Shown here piece after piece: positions 8,784 to 18,172 of a stretch of 64,000 bases of DNA. A program made the translations under genes and the position numbers. Below the pieces are notes generated by a model. The model was given only the letters and a program-made list of their open reading frames with translations. It was not told where the DNA came from and did not search any database. This stretch comes from Campylobacter subantarcticus LMG 24377 (GTDB taxonomy: Bacteria > Campylobacterota > Campylobacteria > Campylobacterales > Campylobacteraceae): the NCBI RefSeq assembly GCF_000816305.1, contig NZ_CP007773.1, positions 992,001 through 1,056,000 of the forward strand. Direction: 5' to 3'. Within the stretch, counting starts at the first letter, position 1; each line of letters begins with the position of its first letter.

Positions 8784-11700
8784 TGTTTATCCTTTCTTTA
8801 ATTAGCCTATACATAAACCATTTTTCATAATGATAGTAGTGGCTAGTCTGCCTATCATTTTTGGTGGTTTTTCTTCAGAGTTTTTATTTTCATTAGAGGT
8901 CGTCGTGTCCTCTTCATCTGTTTTTTGTTTTTGCATATTCTCACTCTTTTTATTTACTCCCGCATACAAAGCCTTAATATTATTTTGCCCTATGGTATCT
9001 AAAGCCCTTAAGAAATTTCTATGTTTTAAAGGATCAGGGGTGTTGTTTGTTGCTTTAGTGTTAAATACATCATTATCCATATCTTCTAAATAATCCATAC
9101 ATTGATGATAAGCATCTATGGCTGATAAACCTTTTACTTCTCTATTTTTATACTCATCATACAAAGCCCTTTTTGCTTCATCGTTGTTAATAGCTTGTAG
9201 TTTTTGGTTATATTTTTGTATGTTTTCTTTTTGAGTTTTACTAAGACAATCAGAGATTAAAAAATCTTCTTCGTGTTTTAGTTTTAAAAGCCTTGGTTTT
9301 ATAGCTAAATCATGTAAATAAGAATAGGTATTAAAAAAGTCTATATCCTCTATGGTTTTTAAATCACCAGTTTTTGATCTTAATTCATCTAAACATAAAT
9401 ACGCAAAAAGTTTGTTTAAAAGATAATTTCTTACCCTTTTTGTGCCGCCTACATCTTTATGATAAATAAATAAAGCTTCTTTCTCTCCCAAACCTCCTGT
9501 TTGTAGCTTTCCCCCTGTAAACATAGAAGTAAAATTAAAAGAAATAAAAGTATTATTAATAAACATAGGATAAGAGATGAATCCTTCTTGTGCATTTGTA
9601 GGTTTTTTTACTAAAACATAAGGAGGGTTATATTTATGAGCAAAATTTAAAAATTGCAATCTTTCGTGTTCTTTTTTACTTTGTTCATATGCGCTAATCC
9701 ATAATTGATTGATCAAATCTGTAATGACAGCTTGAGGTAAAGATATGAAAGATTCTTTGGCAATACTACGAATATTTTTTAAAGTAAAATTAAATTTATA
9801 TTGAAAAATTTGTTTTTTGCTGATATTTGTTATATCTTTAAAACCATCATGATTTTTTAACTCTTTAAAGCTTGGATCATCTACTAGCATAATAGCTTCG
9901 TATTTGTTTTTATTTTTTTGCATATAGCAAAGTTCTAATAAAGCTATTTTATTTAGTCTTTTAAGTCTTTTGTTAAATTGTTCTTGATTTTGTATTTTAA
10001 CCTTTTTCATTTGAATACTTGAATTCATCATCAAAAACAATAAATAACTTATACCTATACTTTCATAAAAAGCTTTTTGTGCTTTAAGGGTTAAAAAATT
10101 AAGAATGGTTTTACTAAGCAATTTAGCAAATTTAAATTCATCTGCTCTTAAAAAATCTGCAAAAGGAAAGAATTTATCTATAAAAACATCCATCATAGCC
10201 ACTATAGTTTTTTGCGGATTATAAGGAATTTTATTTATATTATTTTTTTCTATATCTTTTATCAATTCATCAAGTTCATTATCGATTTTTTTGTTTGATA
10301 TTTTCTCTTTTTCAATCAATGCGTTTATTTGTTTTAGATTATACTCCACTGCTTCATCTTGGGTTTGATGATTTTCACTTTGAGGCTCTTTTAGGGAAGA
10401 TAAAAACTGTCTATCTTCCTCACCACTAATTTCATGATCTTTTAATTGTTCTAAATAATCCACAAATTCTTCTATACAAAAAATTTCATTTTTTGCGAGT
10501 TTAGCCTTTTGTTGTTTTGAAAAACATAGGGGAATTTTTTCTTCATTTATATTTAAAAAGACATTTGTAGGAAGTATATCAATACTTTCTTCCTCTTCTA
10601 TTTGTATACTTTCACAATTTGAAAACAATTTCCACCAAGCTTGGAAATCAGTTTGAATAAAAGAATAAAAATGTTTTATCGTATAATAAGTTAAAGCAAG
10701 TAAAATCACATCTGTGATAGTAAATACATTTTTCTTTACAAAACTCTCTCCTTTGTATACCACACCTGTGTAAGTACCTATTTTAGGCTGTGCAATATGG
10801 GTGATACTATCTATATAAGTTCTTATGCATTCTATGCCTTCTTGAAAGTATTGCTTTTGTTTTTCTAAGAAAGTTTTTTTATTATTTGCTTGATAAAAAA
10901 TAGATTGTAAATAATGATAATTATATATTTTATTGATATTACTAGGATTTTTTATAAAATTCATATATTGAAATATATTTTCTAGATTGTCATCTGCAAT
11001 ATCTTTAAATAACTCTTCTTTTTCTTTTACTGTATCTTCAAAGCCTTGATAGGTTTGATAATTTAAGCAAATAAAAGGACTTAAAGAAAGCACAAAGGCA
11101 TCTTTTTCATTATCAATAATATCGATTTTATATTTACTATAATCTATCATTGCATCGTAGTCTTTTGGAGCTTTGATTAAAATATCGTTTTGTGTTTCAT
11201 CTTCTATGGTATCTGGATAAATGATGGTATTTTCAAAAATTTCTTCTGTGAGCTTTTGATGAAGTCCTGCATTAAATTTTTGTGGAGCATTTGTAATGAT
11301 AAGAAAATTTTTTGCATAATAAGATTCGTTTTTTTCACTCTTTAAATCTTTTATGATTTGAGCTAGCGCAATAGAGTTAAAATACGGACTTTCTATATAG
11401 CTTAGCCTGTTTTGATCAAGGGACATTTGTTTTTTAAGTGCCTCTTTAATAGAATATCTATTATGCAATATTAATTCTTCTTTGGAATTTTGAGTGATGA
11501 GCTTTAAGAATTTTTTATTGTGAAAATCTTTAAAAATTTCTTCGTTTGATTGAAGATAAATTGCAAGATCTTGCTTATGATATGCTAATGATTGGTTCCT
11601 TATTGTCCCAAAGCCTGAAAAATCAAAAAGAATTTTATGATCTATGATCAAAGTGTAATGATCAATTTTGTTTTCAAAAAGAGTAAAAATATAACCAATA

Positions 11701-12702
11701 TCACTTATGAGTAGTTGCACAATAGCATTATAAATAGCATAAGAGTATTTATCTTCACTCCACTTTGAAATTTCTTTATAAGCTTTTATCAACTCAAAAG
11801 CACTATCACTAATAACTAACAATGGCTGTGTTTTTGTTAAAAAGCTTTTCAATCTAAAGATATTGACAATACCAAGAAAAGCATTAATGATTTTCTTATA
11901 TACAAGATTATAACCTTCTGCATGAATATCTTTAATATTTTGTATTAATTCATTAAAGACAAGCTCTATTTGTTCATTTAGTTTATACTCGTTTAATTTT
12001 TGATATTCATCGAATGATTTTAGTTTTTGAAGTATAGGGATTTTTAATTTCTCATTAATGCAAATGATTAAAGAATTAATATTTTTGTTCTCTTTTTCTA
12101 GTTTTTGTGTCATAGCTTCTGAAATAGTTTGATTTTCAGATTTTCCCAAGGCTTTTACAAAATCATCTAAAATGCTTGTCATATCGCAAGATAAAGGAGC
12201 GATGGTAAAGTTTGGGAGATTATTGCTAAGCTTATTAGAATCAGTAAATTTTTCATAAGAATAATCATAAATTTGAACTTTTTTTCCTTTATAAGCAGAT
12301 ATTTTAAGAGTATCATATAAGTATTTATCTAAACTACAATAACAATCCTTAGCGATATCATAATCTGTTAGTGCTAAATTTAGTATATTTTTTCTTGAAA
12401 AATTATTACAATATAAAACTATATTTTTAGCTTGTTTGCAATATTTATCTATCAAGTTTTTAAGCTCGTTTTGATGATAAATATAATGACAAGCAAATTC
12501 TTTATTTTTCATTATCTATCTTTAAGTAAATATTGGCTTAAGATTTTTTATTTAAATAAAAATTTAAGTAAAATCATCTATTAATCTCTCCAATCCACCT
12601 TATAATATTACCTTTATCATCAATTTCTACTTCTAGATCTTTGTATTTGTTGTAAAATTTAGGAGCTAAGATTTCTTTGAAGTATTTTGTGCCTTTGGGG
12701 GT
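8212..12702. repeat. 4.5 kb near-identical repeat, copy in module A
   Basis: This stretch matches 21151-25641 at a fixed offset of 12939 bases, with hardly any differences found by reading (one is CCC/TCC near 8578/21507). It covers the C-terminal third of the immunity gene, the whole giant gene and the 5' two-thirds of the ~430 aa gene. The identity points to very recent duplication or gene conversion. Confidence 0.9.
8802..12512 (-). CDS. giant 1236 aa module protein, unknown function (module A)
   Basis: 1236 aa, not recognised. It is mostly alpha-helical and Lys/Glu/Ile-rich, with a hydrophobic stretch near residues 590-625 (FTITDVILLALTYYTIKHFY) and others near 770-800 that could be buried or membrane-inserting helices. 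There is an acidic linker around 680-720. The end is a Lys/Thr/Glu-rich low-complexity tail followed by IGRLATTIIMKNGLCIG. There is no signal peptide and no Walker or GxSxG motif. It follows the PAAR/toxin/immunity genes and precedes the ~430 and ~270 aa genes in every module. An identical copy is at 21741-25451 and a diverged homologue (1160 aa) at 34755-38237. It could be a large T6SS-delivered toxin or a scaffold. Gene call is certain, role unknown. Confidence 0.85.
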   Translation of the reverse strand: MKNKEFACHYIYHQNELKNLIDKYCKQAKNIVLYCNNFSRKNILNLALTDYDIAKDCYCSLDKYLYDTLKISAYKGKKVQIYDYSYEKFTDSNKLSNNLPNFTIAPLSCDMTSILDDFVKALGKSENQTISEAMTQKLEKENKNINSLIICINEKLKIPILQKLKSFDEYQKLNEYKLNEQIELVFNELIQNIKDIHAEGYNLVYKKIINAFLGIVNIFRLKSFLTKTQPLLVISDSAFELIKAYKEISKWSEDKYSYAIYNAIVQLLISDIGYIFTLFENKIDHYTLIIDHKILFDFSGFGTIRNQSLAYHKQDLAIYLQSNEEIFKDFHNKKFLKLITQNSKEELILHNRYSIKEALKKQMSLDQNRLSYIESPYFNSIALAQIIKDLKSEKNESYYAKNFLIITNAPQKFNAGLHQKLTEEIFENTIIYPDTIEDETQNDILIKAPKDYDAMIDYSKYKIDIIDNEKDAFVLSLSPFICLNYQTYQGFEDTVKEKEELFKDIADDNLENIFQYMNFIKNPSNINKIYNYHYLQSIFYQANNKKTFLEKQKQYFQEGIECIRTYIDSITHIAQPKIGTYTGVVYKGESFVKKNVFTITDVILLALTYYTIKHFYSFIQTDFQAWWKLFSNCESIQIEEEESIDILPTNVFLNINEEKIPLCFSKQQKAKLAKNEIFCIEEFVDYLEQLKDHEISGEEDRQFLSSLKEPQSENHQTQDEAVEYNLKQINALIEKEKISNKKIDNELDELIKDIEKNNINKIPYNPQKTIVAMMDVFIDKFFPFADFLRADEFKFAKLLSKTILNFLTLKAQKAFYESIGISYLLFLMMNSSIQMKKVKIQNQEQFNKRLKRLNKIALLELCYMQKNKNKYEAIMLVDDPSFKELKNHDGFKDITNISKKQIFQYKFNFTLKNIRSIAKESFISLPQAVITDLINQLWISAYEQSKKEHERLQFLNFAHKYNPPYVLVKKPTNAQEGFISYPMFINNTFISFNFTSMFTGGKLQTGGLGEKEALFIYHKDVGGTKRVRNYLLNKLFAYLCLDELRSKTGDLKTIEDIDFFNTYSYLHDLAIKPRLLKLKHEEDFLISDCLSKTQKENIQKYNQKLQAINNDEAKRALYDEYKNREVKGLSAIDAYHQCMDYLEDMDNDVFNTKATNNTPDPLKHRNFLRALDTIGQNNIKALYAGVNKKSENMQKQKTDEEDTTTSNENKNSEEKPPKMIGRLATTIIMKNGLCIG

Positions 12703-13281
12703 TATTGCTACCCAAAATGTATATCTATCCCAGTATTGTGGCATATCCCAATTAGAATATGCATAATCATCCTTGCTCATATTTGGATATTTTTCTCTAA
12801 GATCTATTACATCTCTATAATACGCATCAGTATAAAAGAAATTATCTCTAAAGTATATCCAAGCTTGATATTTATCACCTTGATTGGAAAGTAAATTTTC
12901 TTCCTTATCTTGTAAACCGCACATACCAAATTCTATATAACCTGCTAAGAATAGTTGTCCTATAATATTAATATATTCACTAATATAGGTTGGATTAGCA
13001 GAATTATCCTCTATCACATTTTTACTATCAAGCAAATATGCAAAAAACAAAGAATCTAATTCTATAGCACTATCATTTCCAAAATATCCTGTTGATAATT
13101 TTAAAATGGTTTCTTCAAAATGTTCTAAAATATCTGTTTTTGTAAGATTTGGAATTTGTAAAAAAAGTCCAAATTCTACATAGTAGCGCATTTTTTGATT
13201 GGCTTTTATTGTGTTGCAAATTTCTTCAGAAAGCTCTAAAAATATATAACTTTGCAAGTCTGTAAGTACTTTATATATCAT
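12574..13281 (-). CDS. putative immunity protein, variable N-terminus (module A)
   Basis: 235 aa, soluble. The ATG at 13281 overlaps the TGA of the PAAR-toxin gene (ATGA), so the two are translationally coupled as typical toxin/immunity pairs are. Residues ~1-192 are unlike the module B counterpart, while the last ~43 residues (from ITPKGTKYFKEILAPKFYN to WIGEINR) are identical to it. The variable part therefore changes together with the toxin domain, as expected if it binds the toxin, and the constant C-terminus doubles as a recombination arm. No Pfam immunity family is recognised with confidence. Confidence 0.75.
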   Translation of the reverse strand: MIYKVLTDLQSYIFLELSEEICNTIKANQKMRYYVEFGLFLQIPNLTKTDILEHFEETILKLSTGYFGNDSAIELDSLFFAYLLDSKNVIEDNSANPTYISEYINIIGQLFLAGYIEFGMCGLQDKEENLLSNQGDKYQAWIYFRDNFFYTDAYYRDVIDLREKYPNMSKDDYAYSNWDMPQYWDRYTFWVAITPKGTKYFKEILAPKFYNKYKDLEVEIDDKGNIIRWIGEINR

Positions 13282-15362
13282 TTTTTTAAATCCCTTATGC
13301 TATGTATTTTTGTTTGCTCTTCGGGCTTCTTATCAATTTCTACCGCTGAACCGCCAGATTTGGATTTTTGTCTTAATTTTACAATAGTTCCATCGCTCAG
13401 TTTTCTTATTTTTATAGTACCTTCAAGTTTATCTTTGCCTACATCTTCTAACATCTCTGCTCTCTCTGTAACATCCTCCCAAATCTCTTTTATTTGCTTA
13501 TTATCCTTAGCCCAGAAAACATTTTCACTTCTTCCAAGTCTTAATTCTTTAGAAGTCTTAAGATTATATTTATTTTTTAATACCTCTATCACTTCTTTTT
13601 TGGTGGCATATTTGGATTTTTTCTTAGTAATATTTTTTACATTTTTAGGATTTTTCACTGCACCAAGCATTGCTAAAGTATCGCTAGTAATGCCAATATT
13701 TTCAAGTGAATTTGGAATATCTTCCACTATACCTTCTAATGGAGCAAATAAAGGTTTTATAGCTCCACTTGATGATTTTTCCCATTCTTTAAATTCATCA
13801 AATATTATCTCAATAAACTCTCCACTGCCATCTTGTGTTTGTATTCTTATCACATTATCAGGAATGAGTTCTTGGGTATTGTTATAATTTTCATTGATGT
13901 GAGTTTGTGTGGTATTTATATCATCTTTTATATTATCACTTGTAAGCATATCTTTATCATTTGCCTTAAAATAATCCTTAGTTAAAATATTAAACGAACA
14001 TACATTTTCATTATCAAGCCACTCATCTAAACCTTTAGCAATTTCAAATTCAATCTTTTGCATTTTAGCAGGGGTTAAAAAAACTCTATAATGTATAATA
14101 TTTTCTTTTTCTCGATAATCTTTATGATATTCAAAAAGCTCTTTAAAATACCCTGCTCCTAAATCTTTATATTCAAATTCTTTATAAGCACTTTTATAAA
14201 CTTTAGCGATATTTTTTGGGATAATAAAGATTAATTTTAACAAATGCACACCAAGTGTAATTTTACACTCTTTATAATCATAGTTTTTACTAAAGTCTTG
14301 TTTAAGAGTATTTAGTATATTGACATCATTTAAATCAAATAAATCGTTTTTAGATAATTCTAATTGATCTAAACCTTGTTCGTTTTGATATAGAGTATCA
14401 TTTAGGTATAAATTAGTGATTAAAAGATTATCTTTTTGATATTTATGTTCTTTATAATATATTCTTAACTTAGGCTCTTTTAGCTTTGTTTGGTTTTTGC
14501 TTTGCTTTACTAAGCCTTCCTTAGGATTAAAACTATGATCAAATTTAAACTTAGTAGGTACAAAGCTTACTTTTAAAGGATATCCTTTATCTGTGACACA
14601 AGCTGAGATGAGTTCTTGTAAGATTGCGTATTCATCATTGACTTTCTTTTGAGATAAAGAGCCTTTAACATCTACCACCTTAGTGCAAGGATAACTTACC
14701 TTTCCCATAGTATTGGGACAACCGCTTATGCTAGAATTAAGCAAATCACTTTCTAACATAATAGGCACACCATCATCTTTAAAAGTTTTTCCTTTGTTTG
14801 ATTTAAGTATGACTTTACCTCCATGGATACATTCTAGGTTTTGATTTTCTAAAAGGGCATGAAGTTTAGCTATAGCTTGTTTTTTATTTATTTGTATGGT
14901 TTTTTGTTCTTTTAGAGTGTTTGAAATTAAATCTTTATACTCTAAGCTTTGCTTGCTTAAACATTCTAATTTGATATTTAAAGAATTTTCTATAATAGAA
15001 TAATTAAGCAAACAAAGTTCATCATTTTTATAAAAGATGCTAAGTTTTCCTTTGCCACTATTTTCATCTTTAGGAGAAAAATAATAACTAGGTGTATCTT
15101 GTTTTATAGTATTATCTTGATCTAATTCTCCAAAGTAAAAGGGATTATTAGGAAGTTCGCTTGAGCCTGTAAGGAGAGTGGAGTTTAAGAAGATATAAGC
15201 TTGGTAGTTTTGAAGTTCTTCAAAAGTAAAATCTGTCGTTGCTTCTAATTTGTAAAGTTCATCATAAATACTTTGACAATCAATGATACTTTTATTTTCA
15301 CAAAATAAATAAATACTTTTTTTATCTTTATAAATAGAATATAAAAAGTCTCTACTTATCAT
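13278..15362 (-). CDS. PAAR-like DUF4280 protein with C-terminal nuclease-like toxin (module A)
   Basis: 694 aa. Residues 1-~58 form a head (MISRDFLYSIYKDKKSIYLF) shared only with the module C protein, which also follows a lipase. From ~59 the near-constant core contains the DUF4280/PAAR-like domain at about 175-260 (ECIHGGKVILKS, SISGCPNTMGKVSYPCTK). Then come a constant beta-rich region (~290-470), a linker, and from ~583 a variable C-terminal toxin with a GTIKIRKLSDGTIVKLRQ stretch, SKSGGSAVEI and a final KIHSI. This resembles RNase toxins of the colicin E5/D-like (BECR) fold, a tentative reading. DUF4280 proteins act as spike tips. The lipase gene ends 7 bases upstream; the immunity gene overlaps the stop. 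It should deliver its fused toxin and possibly the lipase. Confidence 0.85.
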   Translation of the reverse strand: MISRDFLYSIYKDKKSIYLFCENKSIIDCQSIYDELYKLEATTDFTFEELQNYQAYIFLNSTLLTGSSELPNNPFYFGELDQDNTIKQDTPSYYFSPKDENSGKGKLSIFYKNDELCLLNYSIIENSLNIKLECLSKQSLEYKDLISNTLKEQKTIQINKKQAIAKLHALLENQNLECIHGGKVILKSNKGKTFKDDGVPIMLESDLLNSSISGCPNTMGKVSYPCTKVVDVKGSLSQKKVNDEYAILQELISACVTDKGYPLKVSFVPTKFKFDHSFNPKEGLVKQSKNQTKLKEPKLRIYYKEHKYQKDNLLITNLYLNDTLYQNEQGLDQLELSKNDLFDLNDVNILNTLKQDFSKNYDYKECKITLGVHLLKLIFIIPKNIAKVYKSAYKEFEYKDLGAGYFKELFEYHKDYREKENIIHYRVFLTPAKMQKIEFEIAKGLDEWLDNENVCSFNILTKDYFKANDKDMLTSDNIKDDINTTQTHINENYNNTQELIPDNVIRIQTQDGSGEFIEIIFDEFKEWEKSSSGAIKPLFAPLEGIVEDIPNSLENIGITSDTLAMLGAVKNPKNVKNITKKKSKYATKKEVIEVLKNKYNLKTSKELRLGRSENVFWAKDNKQIKEIWEDVTERAEMLEDVGKDKLEGTIKIRKLSDGTIVKLRQKSKSGGSAVEIDKKPEEQTKIHSIRDLKK

Positions 15363-16078
15363 AATTTTCCTAAATAATACCTACTTTGGCTTTTCCGCTA
15401 AAATACAAAGCTTGCGATATTTTACAAACTCCACCTAAATATTGCTCATCCCAAATTTGATCTTTTATTTTATAACTTTTTGAATTATATCCGTATATTT
15501 TTGTTATATTATTAATATTTTCAAGACATTTCATATCTTTATAAACTACAATAAAAATTCTAAATTCTCCAATGGCAATTTTATGAGCTAAATTTTCTTG
15601 ATTATTGACAAAAGAACTATCTTTTCTGTATTGATTAAAATCATTTTTATCAAGAATTAAAATATATTTTTCTTTTTCATGTGCCTTTAAAATAAAATCT
15701 ATGATTTTTGTTTGACTAATGGTAGGAGCTTTATAGCTTGCATAATAATTATCTCCAACCTCTTCTAAAATACCATTTGTTTCTTGCATTATGGTGGCTA
15801 TTAATGAAAGAAAATATTCAAAATGATTGATTTTTTCTGGAGAACTTCTAAAAAGTCCAAGAGGTCCATTTTTAAGAGCGAAATTTTTATTATTAATAGC
15901 ATTATTTTTTAACACAAAAGTTTCTGTATATATTTGAATATTTTTCATAAAATGATTAAGATACTCTATACATTCACTAAAACTTTTATCTTTGACTTTG
16001 TTATAGTTAGCATCTAATTCTAAAAGATAGGAGTAGAAGTAAAGGGTTTGAGTTAGGGGGATTATGGAGTGAGAATCT
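14474..16078. repeat. 1.6 kb near-identical lipase-C/PAAR-N repeat, copy in module A
   Basis: Matches 38775-40380 at an offset of 24302 bases. It spans the C-terminal ~235 codons of the lipase, the 7-base gap and the first ~296 codons of the PAAR gene. Part of it (14485-15195) also matches 1-711, and 13615-15158 matches 26401-27944. It is the common recombination hub of all modules. Confidence 0.9.
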
Positions 16079-16953
16079 TTACCCGTATAGATAGGCAGTC
16101 TATTGTGTGAGCCATATTGAGCAGAAGCGATGATTTCAATTTTACCATTATCATAAATGTGAGTGATTTTTTCTGAAACATCTATAGTGTATTTTCCTAA
16201 AAGATCTTGCATAATTTTTATTGTATTAGGGTTGATAATTACACTAGGAAAATTCCAACCATAAACACTAGGGGCATTAAAAGTATAAACTTCATTAGGG
16301 CTAAAAGATAATTTATCTTTATATTTAATATCACAATATATCAAAGCCATTTGAGCTAAATACCCACCCAATGAATGTCCTACAAATATAATGCTTTTGT
16401 GTTTATTTCTGATTATCTTATTTACTTGTTCTAAAAATTCTAAAAGAGAAGAAGATTGGAGGTTACCATTGAGAGATAAGACTAAGTCTTGAACTACATC
16501 TATATTTAACAAACCTTCAGTTCCCCTAAATCCTACAACAAATTTATCTTTTTGTTTATCGTAAAACAAAGTAGCGCTAAAGCCGCTTGTAGTGTTAGGC
16601 TGATGAAATTGAACTTCATATCTTTGAATGAAATTTTTAGTCTGTAATTCTCCGAATTCTCCGTTTAGTTTATCAAAATTTGTCTTTTCATCAAAGAAAT
16701 TTAACATTTTTGATTGCCAAGCATCATCTTGTCTTAAATCAATCAATACTTCTTTATCTTTATATTTTTGACTGACAACATGTTCTAAATTTACCTTTAT
16801 TTCTCTATAGCCTCTAAGAGAATTTTCTTCTTGAATTTTTTCTTGATTAAAATCTAACTCAAATATATTTCTAGTATTTAAAAAATCAAAATTAAAATAA
16901 CTAGCTTGTGCAAGTTCTGCATAATCTTTTAAATTATTGATTTGAGTTTTCAT
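15370..16953 (-). CDS. class 3-type lipase, probable T6SS phospholipase effector (module A)
   Basis: 527 aa. It has FVVGFRGTEG (around residue 139) and the nucleophile elbow GHSLGGYLAQ with Ser at about 194, the signature of alpha/beta hydrolases of the Lipase_3 group. A later DSHSII segment could supply the catalytic His. No signal peptide is present, as expected for a T6SS cargo. Residues ~292 to the end are identical to the module C lipase, while the catalytic half differs, so the protein has a variable catalytic part and a constant C-terminal part. It follows two small membrane-protein genes (the ATG lies inside the end of the nearer one, 20-base overlap) and precedes the PAAR gene by 7 bases. 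Lipase effectors of T6SS attack target membrane lipids; substrate is unknown. Confidence 0.85.
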   Translation of the reverse strand: MKTQINNLKDYAELAQASYFNFDFLNTRNIFELDFNQEKIQEENSLRGYREIKVNLEHVVSQKYKDKEVLIDLRQDDAWQSKMLNFFDEKTNFDKLNGEFGELQTKNFIQRYEVQFHQPNTTSGFSATLFYDKQKDKFVVGFRGTEGLLNIDVVQDLVLSLNGNLQSSSLLEFLEQVNKIIRNKHKSIIFVGHSLGGYLAQMALIYCDIKYKDKLSFSPNEVYTFNAPSVYGWNFPSVIINPNTIKIMQDLLGKYTIDVSEKITHIYDNGKIEIIASAQYGSHNRLPIYTGKDSHSIIPLTQTLYFYSYLLELDANYNKVKDKSFSECIEYLNHFMKNIQIYTETFVLKNNAINNKNFALKNGPLGLFRSSPEKINHFEYFLSLIATIMQETNGILEEVGDNYYASYKAPTISQTKIIDFILKAHEKEKYILILDKNDFNQYRKDSSFVNNQENLAHKIAIGEFRIFIVVYKDMKCLENINNITKIYGYNSKSYKIKDQIWDEQYLGGVCKISQALYFSGKAKVGII

Positions 16954-17308
16954 TTTTATTTCTTTTAATTAAATAAATTATTGCAAATATTATAATATGC
17001 ATCACAATAATAATTAAGCACAACTTAAAATTACTATTATTTCTATTAATCAATAGTAGCAACAAATAACAACAAATAGCAACAAATAGCAACAAATAGC
17101 AACAAATAGCAACAAATATATTTTTTGTATTTCTTGCTTTTTTATAAATTAAATAATAAAAATAAGGCAACAATGGAAAAAGATAAAATATAACAAGAAA
17201 AAAGAACATTTCAGTAAAAGTTGCATCATATGCCATATAATAACCTAAAATAGCCCCAAATCCCCAAATTATAATCCAAATAATATATAGATTTTTTAGT
17301 ATTATCAC
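16934..17308 (-). CDS. small membrane protein with intragenic 10-bp repeats, putative lipase immunity
   Basis: 124 aa, about four hydrophobic segments, basic C-terminus. The reading frame contains tandem copies of the decamer aacaaatagc (plus strand), giving the repeated peptide AICCYLLLFV. Since ten is not a multiple of three, gain or loss of one unit would shift the frame. The apparent start is GTG at 17308 with GGAAG upstream. The gene overlaps the lipase start by 20 bases, the usual immunity-before-lipase order of this window. No family is recognised; an immunity role is inferred from position. Confidence 0.65.
   Translation of the reverse strand: MIILKNLYIIWIIIWGFGAILGYYMAYDATFTEMFFFLVIFYLFPLLPYFYYLIYKKARNTKNIFVAICCYLLLFVAICCYLLLLLINRNNSNFKLCLIIIVMHIIIFAIIYLIKRNKNENSNQ
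17061..17118. repeat. 10-bp tandem repeat (aacaaatagc), about 5.8 units
   Basis: Units start at 17061 (first has one mismatch), 17071, 17081, 17091, 17101 and 17111 (partial). It lies inside the coding frame of the small membrane protein, and the unit length is not divisible by three, so it is a candidate slippage site for on/off switching. Confidence 0.9.
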
Positions 17309-17363
17309 ACTACTTCCTTTTTTGTTGAAATTTAAATTATTATTAAAAAATCAAAAAACCAAT

Positions 17364-17417
17364 CTATACAAGTTTAGCGTAATTTTTGAGATTGTTAATT
17401 TGAGTTTTATTACTCAT
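17364..17417 (-). pseudogene. lipase N-terminal remnant (17 codons)
   Basis: ATG at 17417, inside the last codons of the 17410-17844 gene (AATGAGTAA overlap). It encodes MSNKTQINNLKNYAKLV then TAG; the intact lipase begins MKTQINNLKDYAELAQ. The rest of this older lipase gene has been deleted, leaving its upstream partner gene in place. Confidence 0.75.
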
Positions 17418-17844
17418 TTTTTAAATCCATATAGAAAATAAAAAGATATAAAAAAATGTATAAAAAAATACAAAATAATAAAGAAAAATAATAAGAAAGT
17501 TCTTTTCTAAATTTAATAGATATTATTAAAAATAATATTGTATAAATACCTAATGTTATTATATAATTAAAAAATCCTCCCGAAATAAAGAAAAATAAAG
17601 AAAAATAAAGAAAAATAAAGAAAAATAAAGAAAAATAAAGAAAAATATTTTTGGATTTAATAGTTTCTTGTAGTGTTAAATATGATATGTAAGGTAACAA
17701 TGGATAAGAATATATAAAAAATGCAATCTTTAACATATCACCAAAAAATTCTATATCACTAAAATAAGCATATAAAGAACTAAACAAAAAAATAATCCCC
17801 CAAAACAACCCCCAAGCAATGTATATTTTTTTTAATAAACCCAT
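17410..17844 (-). CDS. small membrane protein with intragenic 10-bp repeats, putative orphan immunity
   Basis: 144 aa, about four hydrophobic segments. The middle is encoded by the decamer aaaaataaag (plus strand) repeated five times plus partial flanks, giving repeated FLYFSLFFFI peptides. Copy-number change would alter the frame. It starts at ATG 17844 after GGAAAATAA. The gene is followed by a 17-codon lipase remnant, so its effector appears to have been lost. It resembles the 16934-17308 product in size and N-terminus (I-AWGLFWG versus I-WIIIWG), suggesting they are diverged homologues. Confidence 0.65.
   Translation of the reverse strand: MGLLKKIYIAWGLFWGIIFLFSSLYAYFSDIEFFGDMLKIAFFIYSYPLLPYISYLTLQETIKSKNIFLYFSLFFFIFLYFSLFFFISGGFFNYIITLGIYTILFLIISIKFRKELSYYFSLLFCIFLYIFLYLFIFYMDLKNE
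17585..17647. repeat. 10-bp tandem repeat (aaaaataaag), 5 full units plus partials
   Basis: Full units run from 17591 to 17640 with partial units on both sides. It lies in the coding region of the 144 aa membrane protein. It has a different unit but the same unit length and the same kind of gene as the tract at 17061. Confidence 0.9.
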
Positions 17845-17908
17845 TTATTTTCCTTTTTATATTTTTAATAAAATTATCCTACTTTTTAAAAATCAAAATA
17901 TAATTACA

Positions 17909-18075
17909 CTAGGAACCATTCCAGCCATAAATACCAAGAACATTAAAAGTAACATATTGCAACATAGCATAACTAGCATCTGCTATATCAGCATAGTCTT
18001 TGATTTGGGTAATAAGTTCTTTAGGATTCATTAATATCTTTCCAAATTATATTCTTCATCACTTTTTATAAATTT
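17909..18075 (-). pseudogene. lipoprotein tail plus internally deleted lipase remnant (5' edge of module A)
   Basis: About 18033-18075 encodes KFIKSDEEYNLERY and a TAA, a variant of the C-terminus of the lipoprotein at 31595-32248. The stop overlaps an ATG at 18031 (TAATG), which opens MNPKELITQIKDYADIADAS, the start of a lipase. After 25 codons this jumps to a segment resembling YTFNAPSVYGWN of the intact lipase and stops at 17909. It is a lipoprotein/lipase pair reduced to its edges. Bases 18076-18172 are a non-coding flank also found at 32476-32573. Confidence 0.75.
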
Positions 18076-18172
18076 TAGCAATAAAATATAATGTATGAAT
18101 ACAAACACTTTATTAAAGATGGTTTTTAAAGGCTTGATTAATAAACCACACACTTACTACTTTCTACCTTCC

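Noticed and set aside
8830-9093. 87-codon plus-strand frame opposite the giant gene (also at 21769-22032)
   Set aside because: It lies entirely antisense to the conserved coding sequence, is only conserved because the host gene is duplicated, and has hydrophobic/Ser-rich composition typical of antisense shadow frames.
13252-13887. 211-codon plus-strand frame opposite the module A toxin
   Set aside because: Antisense to the toxin coding region; it has no ribosome-binding site and its counterpart in module B is broken where the toxin differs.
17061-17647. Decamer repeats considered as a CRISPR array
   Set aside because: Units are direct head-to-tail decamers without spacers and lie in coding sequence; no CRISPR-like repeat-spacer pattern was seen anywhere in the window.
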